A DNA stretch of 34,531 bases from Chthoniobacter flavus (lineage in GTDB: Bacteria > Verrucomicrobiota > Verrucomicrobiia > Chthoniobacterales > CAKUMP01): assembly GCA_020718605.1 (NCBI GenBank), contig DYRR01000005.1, positions 1-34,531 of the forward strand. Reading direction: 5' to 3'. A model generated the notes under the pieces. It saw only the letters and a program-made list of their open reading frames with translations. It ran no database searches and was not told where the DNA came from. Shown piece by piece: positions 27,069 through 34,531 of the stretch. The stretch's first letter is position 1. Every line of letters starts with the position of its first letter. The translations under genes were made by a program, and so were the position numbers.

Positions 27069-29708
27069 TTGTCTGGCGTAACGGCGGGGCTTCATTCAGA
27101 AATATCTCCCGTGCCAGATTCAGCCTCCCCATCCACAACCCGCCCCGCCTTGGAACGCATCCGGGTCCGGGCCAAATTTTTCTTTGAGGGCGACCGGAAA
27201 TTTTTCATCAAGGGTGTGACCTACGGTCCGTTCGCGCCCGACGCTGCGGGGGATTATTTCGGGGCGCCCGGGCGTGTCCGTGAGGACATGGCACTGCTCC
27301 GGGAGATGGGGGCGAATTTGTTGCGCGTGTACTACGTTCCTCCGCGCTGGTTCATGGATCGGTGCGCCGAGGCGGGGGTGCGCGTGCTCATCTCGATCCC
27401 CTGGGCCGAGCATTTGGACTTTCTCTCGGGTCAGACCCGCAAAGAGGCCGAGACGGCGGTGCGCGAGGGGGTGCGTGCGCATCGCGGGCATCCGGCGGTG
27501 TTTGGCTACCTCGTCGGCAACGAAATCCCAAGCTCCATGGTCCGTTGGCTTGGAGCGGGGCGGGTCACGGAATTTGTCGAGCGCCTCATCGAGATCGGGC
27601 GCACCGAAGATCCCGCCGCGCTGTTTTCCTATGCGAGTTATCCGCCCACGGAATATCTGCTGCCGCAGAATGTGGATTTCTACACGTTCAATGTCTATCT
27701 GCACCGGCGGGAGGATTTTGAGAAATATCTGGCCCGGCTCCAGAACCTGGCCGTGGATCGCCCGCTGGTGATGGGTGAGTTCGGGATGGATACCATCCGG
27801 CATCCCGAGGAGGAGCAGGCGGAGATGCTGCGCTGGCACATCGAGAGCGTCGTGCGGGGCGGTCTTGCGGGCACGATCCTCTATGCCTGGACCGATGAAT
27901 GGTTCCGGGGCGGCATGGAGATTCTGGACTGGGCTTTCGGGCTTGTGCGGCGCGACCGTTCCCTCAAGCCGGCCTATGGGACCGTGAAAAAACTGTTTAC
28001 CGGCGACGGCCCGCTCACTGTCCGGACCGGCCTCGACCGGTATCCGAAAGTCTCGGTGATCGTGTGTTCCTACAATGGCGCGAAGACCCTGGGCGAGTGT
28101 CTGGAAAGCCTCCAACATCTCAATTATCCGGACTACGAGGTCGTTCTGGTCGATGACGGCTCGAAGGACAACACGCAGGAGATTGTGAAGGCTTTCCCGT
28201 CGGTCGTGAATATCGTGCAGACGAATATGGGGCTGAGTTACGCGCGCAATGCCGGCGCGGCGGCGGCCTCCGGCGAGATCTATGCGTACACCGACTCCGA
28301 TTGCATGGCCGATCCCGACTGGCTCTACTATCTGGTGGGGACATTGCTCTCGGGGGAATACGCGGGAGTGGGCGGCCCGAACATATCGCCCCCGGCGGTG
28401 AACTGGGTTCAGGCTTCGGTCTCTGCGGCACCGGGCGGTCCCAGCCATGTGCTGCTCACCGACACCGTCGCGGAACATATCCCCGGCTGCAACATGGCCT
28501 TCCACGCCGCGGCATTCTGGAACATTGGGGGCTTTGACACGGAGTACAGGAAAGCCGGGGACGACGTGGATTTTTGCTGGCGCCTGCAGACCGGGGGCGG
28601 CGTGATCGCGTTCAGCCCCTCGGCGATCGTGTGGCATTACCGCCGGTTCACACTCCAGGCGTTCCGCAAACAACAGGAGGGCTACGGCGAGGCCGAGTCC
28701 ATGCTGCGGTTCAAGCATCTCATCTTCTTCGGCCCCACGGGGACTGCAAAATGGAAAGGCCAGATCTACGGCGCGACGCGGTTCACCTGGCTGGGCGGAC
28801 GGCCGATCATCTACCACGGGGTGTTTGGCAGCGGACTCTTCCAATCGGTCTATCCCGTTCCGCAATCCGAGGTGGCGGGCTACCTGAGCAGCATCGAGTG
28901 GGTCGTGCTCACGATTTTCATGTTCGTGTTGTCGATCCCGTTGAAGGACATCCGGATTCTTCCCTACCTCATGTTCCTGGGGACATTTCTCGTGGCGCTT
29001 TCCTACATGCTAAATGCCCGGATCGAACCCAAGTTTGACACGGTGCGGGCGCGGCTGCTTGTGATGGGGCTGGCCCTGCTGCAGCCGCTGGTGCGCGGCT
29101 GGGCCCGGTATTTCACCTGGCTCAAGTTCAAGCGCACCCCCGAACGCGTGATCAGCACTCCCGAAAGCGATTTTGCGCCCACCCGCGGGATGAGCATCAA
29201 CCGGCTGCGTTTTTGGAGCGAAGAGGGCAGAGGACGCGAGGAATTGCTGGCCGCCACCGCCCACTCGCTCGAAGAGGAAGGTTGGCGCTACTCCACCGAT
29301 ACCGGTTGGACGGATTGGGATTTTCAGATCTACGGCAATTTTTGGTGGAGCGTGAAGATGCGTTCGGTCACGGAGTATCACGGCGGGCCGAAATGCCTCA
29401 CCCGTGTCTCCTTTCGCTGCCGGGCGGTGGTCACGACCGTGTTGCTCAATGCCGTCATTCTTGGCGTGCTTGGCTGGCGCGAGATTTTTGGCCATGGCTC
29501 TCCCTGGTGGCTGTGGCTTCCCTATGGCGGGTTTGTGCTGCTCCTCATGGTGCGCGCCCACCGGCTCAAGCGCCGCGCCGCGCATCTCGTGGAGGCTGCC
29601 GCCACCCGGATCGGACTCACCCGCATCGGACGCAGAAAATCGCGGACAAAATCCCGGGACAAGGAATCCGATCCGGCCGTTCCCACATCGGCGAGCCCGG
29701 GAAACTAA
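27069..29708 (+). CDS. Fusion: N-terminal GH-A-clan-like glycoside hydrolase domain, GT2 glycosyltransferase, C-terminal membrane region
   Basis: GH-like: FFIKGVTYGPFAP, EMGANLLRVYYVPP, GYLVGNEIPSS (NE), PLVMGEFGMDT (E). GT2: VSVIVCSYNGAKTLGECLESLQHLNYPDYEVVLVDDGSKDNTQEI, YTDSDCMADPDWL. TM segments toward the C-terminus. The start is non-ATG (TTG 27069 or GTG 27111). Confidence 0.85.
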   Translation: MSGVTAGLHSEISPVPDSASPSTTRPALERIRVRAKFFFEGDRKFFIKGVTYGPFAPDAAGDYFGAPGRVREDMALLREMGANLLRVYYVPPRWFMDRCAEAGVRVLISIPWAEHLDFLSGQTRKEAETAVREGVRAHRGHPAVFGYLVGNEIPSSMVRWLGAGRVTEFVERLIEIGRTEDPAALFSYASYPPTEYLLPQNVDFYTFNVYLHRREDFEKYLARLQNLAVDRPLVMGEFGMDTIRHPEEEQAEMLRWHIESVVRGGLAGTILYAWTDEWFRGGMEILDWAFGLVRRDRSLKPAYGTVKKLFTGDGPLTVRTGLDRYPKVSVIVCSYNGAKTLGECLESLQHLNYPDYEVVLVDDGSKDNTQEIVKAFPSVVNIVQTNMGLSYARNAGAAAASGEIYAYTDSDCMADPDWLYYLVGTLLSGEYAGVGGPNISPPAVNWVQASVSAAPGGPSHVLLTDTVAEHIPGCNMAFHAAAFWNIGGFDTEYRKAGDDVDFCWRLQTGGGVIAFSPSAIVWHYRRFTLQAFRKQQEGYGEAESMLRFKHLIFFGPTGTAKWKGQIYGATRFTWLGGRPIIYHGVFGSGLFQSVYPVPQSEVAGYLSSIEWVVLTIFMFVLSIPLKDIRILPYLMFLGTFLVALSYMLNARIEPKFDTVRARLLVMGLALLQPLVRGWARYFTWLKFKRTPERVISTPESDFAPTRGMSINRLRFWSEEGRGREELLAATAHSLEEEGWRYSTDTGWTDWDFQIYGNFWWSVKMRSVTEYHGGPKCLTRVSFRCRAVVTTVLLNAVILGVLGWREIFGHGSPWWLWLPYGGFVLLLMVRAHRLKRRAAHLVEAAATRIGLTRIGRRKSRTKSRDKESDPAVPTSASPGN

Positions 29709-29759
29709 CCCCCGGGCCGCGAGGAATATCCGCGCAGTGTTTCCGATCCGGCCATCAGG

Positions 29760-30737
29760 ATGAGGACTTCCGATTTTTCCTACCACCTTCCCGAGGATCT
29801 GATTGCGGTGCATCCGCCGGTGCGGAGAGAGGATTCCCGGATGCTGGTGCTGGACCGCGCGACGGGTCGCGTTTCGCACCGCATGTTCCGCGATCTGCCC
29901 GGGTTCATGGAGCCGGGCGACCTTGCGGTGCTCAACGACACCCGTGTGATCCCGGCGAGACTGACGACCCGGGATCCCAACAATGAGATTCTGTTGCTGG
30001 AAAAACTGGAGGTCCGCACCTGGCTCTGCATCGTGAGACCGGGCCGCCGCTTCCGCTCCTCCGCCCGGGTTTCGATCGCCGACACCGTGGCCGAGGTGCT
30101 GGAAATCCGGGAGTCCGGCGAGCGGGTGGTGCGTTTCGACGACGACCCCGACCTGGACACCCACGGGGCCATGCCGCTTCCACCCTATCTCCGGCGTCCG
30201 GCACAGGCGGAGGACCGGGAGCGCTACCAAACGGTCTTTGCGGCGCAGCCCGGGGCCGTGGCCGCCCCCACGGCCGGACTGCATTTCACCCCGCAGATTC
30301 TGGCCGCCATTCCGCATGTGTTCGTGACGCTGCATGTCGGACCGGGCACCTTCGTGCCGGTCAAGGTCGCGGATCTTCGCGATCACCAGATGCATGAGGA
30401 GCGCTTTGCCATCTCGCAATCCACGGCGGACGCAATCCTCGGTGCGCGAAGAGTCCTGGCTGTCGGCACCACCACGGTGCGTGTGCTGGAGACGCTCGCC
30501 GCAGAATCCGCCGGTGTTGTGCGGGCGGGGGAGGGCCGGACCTCCATCTTTATTTACCCGCCCCATGAATTCCGCGCCGTGGACCGGCTGCTCACCAATT
30601 TTCATCTGCCCCAGTCCACGCTGCTCATGCTCGTGAGCGCGTTTGCGGGCCGGGAAGCCGTGCTGCATGCCTACGCGGAGGCCGTGCGGGAACGCTATCG
30701 CTTCTTCAGCTATGGCGATTGCATGCTGGTGCTGTGA
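29760..30737 (+). CDS. queA: S-adenosylmethionine:tRNA ribosyltransferase-isomerase
   Basis: DFSYHLPEDLIAVHPPVRREDSRMLVLDR, LNDTRVIPARL, TAGLHFT, HVGPGTFVPVK, TNFHLPQSTLLMLVSAFAG. Confidence 0.95.
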   Translation: MRTSDFSYHLPEDLIAVHPPVRREDSRMLVLDRATGRVSHRMFRDLPGFMEPGDLAVLNDTRVIPARLTTRDPNNEILLLEKLEVRTWLCIVRPGRRFRSSARVSIADTVAEVLEIRESGERVVRFDDDPDLDTHGAMPLPPYLRRPAQAEDRERYQTVFAAQPGAVAAPTAGLHFTPQILAAIPHVFVTLHVGPGTFVPVKVADLRDHQMHEERFAISQSTADAILGARRVLAVGTTTVRVLETLAAESAGVVRAGEGRTSIFIYPPHEFRAVDRLLTNFHLPQSTLLMLVSAFAGREAVLHAYAEAVRERYRFFSYGDCMLVL

Positions 30738-30845
30738 CCGCGTTCCAACGGCACCCGGCAGACGGCGCCAACCCACAACCCCGCGCACCGGGGTGGATTT
30801 CTTGCTTTCCATCCCTCCATTTAGTTGGCTAATCTGCGCACCCTC

Positions 30846-32150
30846 ATGTCCCCCACATCCCTCATTCCCATTTTTTTAGTTGCCGTTTCTGCGGCCGTCT
30901 CTGCCGACACGCTCACTCTCACCGACGGGCGAAAGCTCTCGGGAAAGGTGATCGAGGAAACCGCCGACGGAGTCCTTTTTGAAACACAGGTGTCGGCCAG
31001 CATCGTCGATACCAAGATGATCTCCAAAGACGAGATCGACAAGATCGAGCGGAAGAGCCCCGAAGACAAGGCATGGACTGCCCTCGCCAGCCTCAAGCCC
31101 GGGCCAAACAGCCTGACGTCGGCAGCCTACGACAACATCATCGTCACGCGCCTGGAGGCCCATCTCCGGCAGTTCCCGCAATCGACCCACAAAGGCGAAA
31201 TCGAGGGAATGATCGAAGCGTTCCGGCAGGAAAAAGCCCGGGTCGAAGCGGGGGACGTGAAGCTGGGGGGGCGGTGGATCACCGCGGAGGAGGTGGAAAA
31301 AAATGGCGCGGAAATCGAATCCTGCCAAATTTTCGAAGCGATGAAAGACTCGCTGCGCCAGCGTGATTTCAGCACCGCCCTGAACACCTTTGAAACGCTG
31401 GAAAAAAAATATCCCGGCACCAGTGTGTTTCCAGATGCGCTGGATCTTGCGCGCCAGGCCCTCACCGCTTTCCGGGGGGACTTGGAACTGCGCGCCGCAG
31501 CCCTGAAGCGTTATCAGGAGAAATGGAAGCAGAGCTACGAGAACAACACCCTGGCCGATCAGAAGCAGCAGCTCGATTATTACGCCAATCAGGAAAAGGA
31601 AAAAGCCCTGTCAACCCTCGCCAAGGCGAAGGAAGCGGGGCTCAAGTGGGTGCCGATCATCGAACGCAACGAGGACAGCCTGGTTGAGCTCCAAAAGCTG
31701 GTGCCCACCGAGATGCAGCGGCTCATCGCGCTGGATTCCACGAAAATGCGCGATGCCCTCGCCAAACTTGGGGAAGCCGAAGCCAAACTGGCCGACAACG
31801 ATTTCGAATCCGCCTCGGCACTGGTGACGGAAGCCAAAGCGCTCTGGCCCGCTCTGGATCGCGCCACCCGTCTCCTGGCCGAGATTCCCGCGCTCAAGGA
31901 AAAAGCGGTGAAGGTCGCCATGGCAACCCCGGTCGCCACTCCCACCCCGGCGGCAACCCCGGCGGCGGATGAGGAGAAGACCAAGGCGTCTGTCGCGTCC
32001 GCCCCCGCAAGCGAAGCGGCACCGGAGAAAAAACCATTTTACATGACCACCATGGGCGCCGTCGCCATCGCCGCCGGTGCCCTGGTGCTGGTCGGCGGAC
32101 TTTCCCTGTTGGGCAAGCTGCGCGGGAACAAACCCACCGTAGGGGAATAA
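30846..32150 (+). CDS. Secreted/anchored hypothetical protein with N-terminal DxLxLxDGRKLxGxV motif and C-terminal TM
   Basis: Signal peptide MSPTSLIPIFLVAVSAAVSA; DTLTLTDGRKLSGKVIEE; helical/TPR-like middle; PT/A-rich linker; C-terminal TM and basic tail. Start at ATG 30846 or TTG 30825. Confidence 0.7.
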   Translation: MSPTSLIPIFLVAVSAAVSADTLTLTDGRKLSGKVIEETADGVLFETQVSASIVDTKMISKDEIDKIERKSPEDKAWTALASLKPGPNSLTSAAYDNIIVTRLEAHLRQFPQSTHKGEIEGMIEAFRQEKARVEAGDVKLGGRWITAEEVEKNGAEIESCQIFEAMKDSLRQRDFSTALNTFETLEKKYPGTSVFPDALDLARQALTAFRGDLELRAAALKRYQEKWKQSYENNTLADQKQQLDYYANQEKEKALSTLAKAKEAGLKWVPIIERNEDSLVELQKLVPTEMQRLIALDSTKMRDALAKLGEAEAKLADNDFESASALVTEAKALWPALDRATRLLAEIPALKEKAVKVAMATPVATPTPAATPAADEEKTKASVASAPASEAAPEKKPFYMTTMGAVAIAAGALVLVGGLSLLGKLRGNKPTVGE

Positions 32151-32740
32151 TGAACCGAAAATCATCCATCCAACGGGCCACCGCCGAAACGCGGATCGCT
32201 GTCACCCTTGATCTGGACGGATCCGGAGCATCCCGGATCGCAACGGGCATTCCGTTTTTCGACCACATGCTCACTCTCTTTTCCAAGCATGGCCTGTTCG
32301 ATCTCGACGTGAATGCGGAGGGTGATCTCGAGGTGGATTTTCACCACACCGTGGAAGACACGGGCATCACTCTGGGACAGGCGTTTTCCAAAGCCCTGGG
32401 CGACCGGGCGGGCATCACCCGTTACGGGCATGCCTATGTGCCCATGGATGAGGCGCTGGTCCGCGCGGTGATCGATTTCAGCGGACGCCCCTTTCTGGAA
32501 TATCGCGCCCCCTCGGGTGTCGCGGCCATCGGCGGGTTTCCCTTCCAGCTCGTCGAGGAGTTCCTGCGCGGGTTTGCCGTGCATGCCGGGGTGAATCTCC
32601 ATGTCGAGATTCTTTATGGACGCGACGCGCATCACATGGCGGAGGGCGTCTTCAAAGCACTGGCAAAGGCATCCGGCACCGCCTGCCGCATCGATCCGCG
32701 TGTCCATGGCATCCCCAGCACCAAGGGATCGCTCGTCTGA
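32150..32740 (+). CDS. hisB: Imidazoleglycerol-phosphate dehydratase
   Basis: IATGIPFFDHMLTLFSKHGLFDL, DFHHTVEDTGITLGQAF, HAGVNLHVEILYGRDAHHMAEGVFKALAKA. TAATG overlap with the upstream gene. Confidence 0.96.
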   Translation: MNRKSSIQRATAETRIAVTLDLDGSGASRIATGIPFFDHMLTLFSKHGLFDLDVNAEGDLEVDFHHTVEDTGITLGQAFSKALGDRAGITRYGHAYVPMDEALVRAVIDFSGRPFLEYRAPSGVAAIGGFPFQLVEEFLRGFAVHAGVNLHVEILYGRDAHHMAEGVFKALAKASGTACRIDPRVHGIPSTKGSLV

Positions 32741-32746
32741 TCCGGG

Positions 32747-32993
32747 TGCATTTCTGGGTCAGCGTCCCCGCCTGACCGGTAGCGCAGGCGTCCCACCTGT
32801 AGGACATCCCGGCGTCCCGCCGGATGCCTCCCCCCGGATGCGCTGTCGGCAAAGAGTTCCGGGCGGGACGCCCGAAACGGGTAGGGACAAGCGGCCCGCT
32901 TGTCCGGGAGCGAAGCCGCCCCCCGGCACACGGACGCGCGAGGCCGCACGCCCCTACCAATCGGCCAGCGTCTCGCCTGACCCAAAATATGCA
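32747..32993. repeat. ~247 bp palindrome-rich intergenic element with imperfect terminal inverted repeats
   Basis: Left TGCATTTCTGGGTCAG (32747-32762) versus right CTGACCCAAAATATGCA (32977-32993). Direct repeat CAGCGTCCCCGCCTGACC (32760-32777) / CAGCGTCTCGCCTGACC (32966-32982). Internal hairpins include GACAAGCGG-C-CCGCTTGTC (32886-32904) and CGGGCG-GGA-CGCCCG (32860-32874). Confidence 0.6.
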
Positions 32994-33077
32994 TCGAGGC
33001 TTGCCCCGGGGTTCTTTACTTTCGGCGCATTCGGGGCTGGCAATCCACGGGTTGTCCGACCATAGTCCGCGCTTCTT

Positions 33078-33692
33078 ATGCCGGTCATTGCATTGATCAA
33101 CTACGACAGTGGCAACCTGCGCAGCGTCAGCCAGTCTCTGGTCGCAGCCGGAGCCGAGGTGCGTCTGGTTGGAGCACCAGATGCAATCCAGGGTGCGGAC
33201 GCCGTGGTGCTTCCCGGTGTGGGCTCTTTCGGCGATGCGGCGGCAAGTCTGAAATCCCGGGGTCTGTGGGACCCGGTGCGCGACTGGGTGGCCGCAGACC
33301 GGCCTTTCCTGGGAATCTGCCTCGGATATCAGCTTTTGTTCGAGTCCGGCGAGGAATCACCCGGTGTCGAAGGCTTCGGCATTTTCCCCGGCAAAGTCGT
33401 CCGGTTCGAAAACACCGGTCTCAAAATTCCGCACATGGGCTGGAACACCATCTCGCCGGTGAATCCCGGCGGGGATCTTTGGAGGGGGTTGCCGCCCGAT
33501 CCCCATGTGTTTTTCGTGCACAGTTATTATCCGGCACCGGACGATGACAGTCTCGTGAGTTCTTATTGCGATTACGGCGTCCGGTTCGCCGCAAGCATCC
33601 GCAGGGGGCGGGTGCGGGCCACTCAGTTTCACCCCGAGAAAAGCCAGGAGACCGGTCTGGCGATTCTGCGCAACTTCATTTCCAGCCTGTGA
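33078..33692 (+). CDS. hisH: Imidazole glycerol phosphate synthase, glutamine amidotransferase subunit
   Basis: IALINYDSGNLRSVSQSL, VVLPGVGSFGDAAASL, FLGICLGYQLLFESGEESPGVEGFGIFPG, VFFVHSYY, ATQFHPEKSQETGLAIL. Confidence 0.96.
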   Translation: MPVIALINYDSGNLRSVSQSLVAAGAEVRLVGAPDAIQGADAVVLPGVGSFGDAAASLKSRGLWDPVRDWVAADRPFLGICLGYQLLFESGEESPGVEGFGIFPGKVVRFENTGLKIPHMGWNTISPVNPGGDLWRGLPPDPHVFFVHSYYPAPDDDSLVSSYCDYGVRFAASIRRGRVRATQFHPEKSQETGLAILRNFISSL

Positions 33693-34423
33693 TTCTTCTG
33701 CCCGCAATCGATCTGATGGATGGAAAGGTCGTCCGCCTGCAACAGGGCCGGGCCGACCAGTGCACGGTGTATTCCGACAACCCCGCCGCGTTCGCCATGC
33801 GCTGGGAGCGCGAGGGGGGCGACTATCTGCATGTCGTGGATCTTGACGCCGCGTTCAGCGGGGAAGCCCGCAATCTGGAAAGCGTGCGGGCCATCGTTGC
33901 GGCGGTGAGTCTGCCCGTCGAACTTGGCGGCGGCATGCGTTCCGAAGAAGCCATCCGCAACGCCCTCGACGTCGGGGTTTCCCGGGTGGTCATCGGCACC
34001 CGCGCGGCGGAATCGGTGGCGTTTGTGAGGGACATGGTGGCCCGCTTCGGCGGCGGGCGCATTGCGGTCGGCATTGATGCCAAGCAGGGCATGGTCTCGG
34101 TGAAAGGCTGGACGGAATCCTCGGGGATCGCCGCCGTGGATCTGGCTCGCTCGATGGAGGATGCCGGAGTGGGCACCCTCATCTACACAGACATCGCGAC
34201 CGACGGCATGTTGACCGGACCCAACTATGCCGAGCTGGAAAAAATGCTCGCCACGGTGGATATCCCGCTTGTGGCAAGCGGAGGAGTGGGCACCGTGGAT
34301 CACATCACGCGTCTTGCGGCGATGCCCGGATTATACGGTGCCATCATCGGCAAAGCACTCTACGACGGCACCGTCGATCTGGCCGATGCGCGAACCTGCG
34401 AAAGATGGATCCGTTCAAGGTAA
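33689..34423 (+). CDS. hisA: Phosphoribosylformimino-5-aminoimidazole carboxamide ribotide isomerase
   Basis: GTG start VILLPAIDLMDGKVVRLQQGRADQCTVYSDNP overlapping the hisH stop. LHVVDLDAAFSGEARNLESVRAI, VELGGGMRSEEAI, LIYTDIATDGMLTGPNYAEL, ASGGVGTVDHI. Confidence 0.95.
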   Translation: MILLPAIDLMDGKVVRLQQGRADQCTVYSDNPAAFAMRWEREGGDYLHVVDLDAAFSGEARNLESVRAIVAAVSLPVELGGGMRSEEAIRNALDVGVSRVVIGTRAAESVAFVRDMVARFGGGRIAVGIDAKQGMVSVKGWTESSGIAAVDLARSMEDAGVGTLIYTDIATDGMLTGPNYAELEKMLATVDIPLVASGGVGTVDHITRLAAMPGLYGAIIGKALYDGTVDLADARTCERWIRSR

Positions 34424-34531
34424 AAATCGACCGACGTCTGAGAGGTGAAACTACAATGACAATGGCTTGGATTGCGGAGAGACTTCACGCTGGCACGGCT
34501 GGAACATTGGCAGTAGCTTTGCATCAGGAAA
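34405..34531 (+). mobile_element. C-terminal fragment resembling a REP-associated (RAYT/Y1-type) transposase, running off the window edge
   Basis: Manual frame MDPFKVKIDRRLRGETTMTMAWIAERLHAGTAGTLAVALHQE... The LRxETTMTxxWIAxRLxxG pattern resembles the C-terminal region of many RAYT-like transposase annotations. No N-terminal Y1/HUH domain precedes it in the window. Confidence 0.5.

Noticed and set aside
27120-28865. 581-aa minus-strand ORF opposite the GH-GT2 fusion
   Set aside because: Shadow ORF; the plus strand has clear GT2 motifs.
29010-30812. 600-aa minus-strand ORF opposite the end of the GT2 fusion and queA
   Set aside because: Spans two plus-strand genes; no motifs; GC-bias artefact.
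32601-33096. Short ORFs (32601-33065, 32824-33096, 32632-32994 and others) in the hisB-hisH spacer
   Set aside because: The region is palindrome-rich repeat DNA; the translations are low-complexity Pro/Arg/Gly and differ in every frame.
1-34531. CRISPR array, rRNA or tRNA genes
   Set aside because: No regularly spaced direct repeats and no recognisable tRNA T-loop or rRNA signature seen by eye; a tRNAscan/CRISPR search would be decisive.

Overview
GC-rich bacterial chromosome segment, probably Verrucomicrobia-like (inferred from protein flavour and intergenic repeat style; not verified). It is mostly housekeeping and metabolic genes: a minus-strand recD2/NUDIX/TPR/cysK/phosphotransferase cluster; a CPBP protease; nadE; a tightly coupled sugar operon (L-fucose isomerase-like protein, split transketolase N and C, FGGY kinase); aguA/aguB; a cyclophilin; two coupled TPM-domain proteins; a PduO-type cobalamin adenosyltransferase; argG; tolB-pal; an aldo/keto reductase; sdhCAB; rnhA; a glycoside hydrolase-like/GT2 fusion; queA; a secreted hypothetical protein; and hisB, hisH, hisA. 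The least-explained signals are non-coding. (1) Two copies of a REP-like palindromic repeat (29 bp identical core) lie between convergent gene pairs, and the right edge of the window carries what looks like the C-terminus of a REP-associated (RAYT/Y1-type) transposase. (2) A ~247 bp palindrome-rich element with imperfect terminal inverted repeats and internal direct repeats sits inside the his gene cluster. (3) A perfect 15 bp palindrome directly follows a consensus TTGACA box upstream of sdhCAB. (4) A perfect 14 bp palindrome lies upstream of the sugar operon. A truncated PIN-domain (VapC-like) fragment is at the left edge. I did not find a clear, complete, undescribed multi-gene system. The REP/RAYT association, the his-cluster element, the sugar operon and the GH-GT fusion are the best leads.
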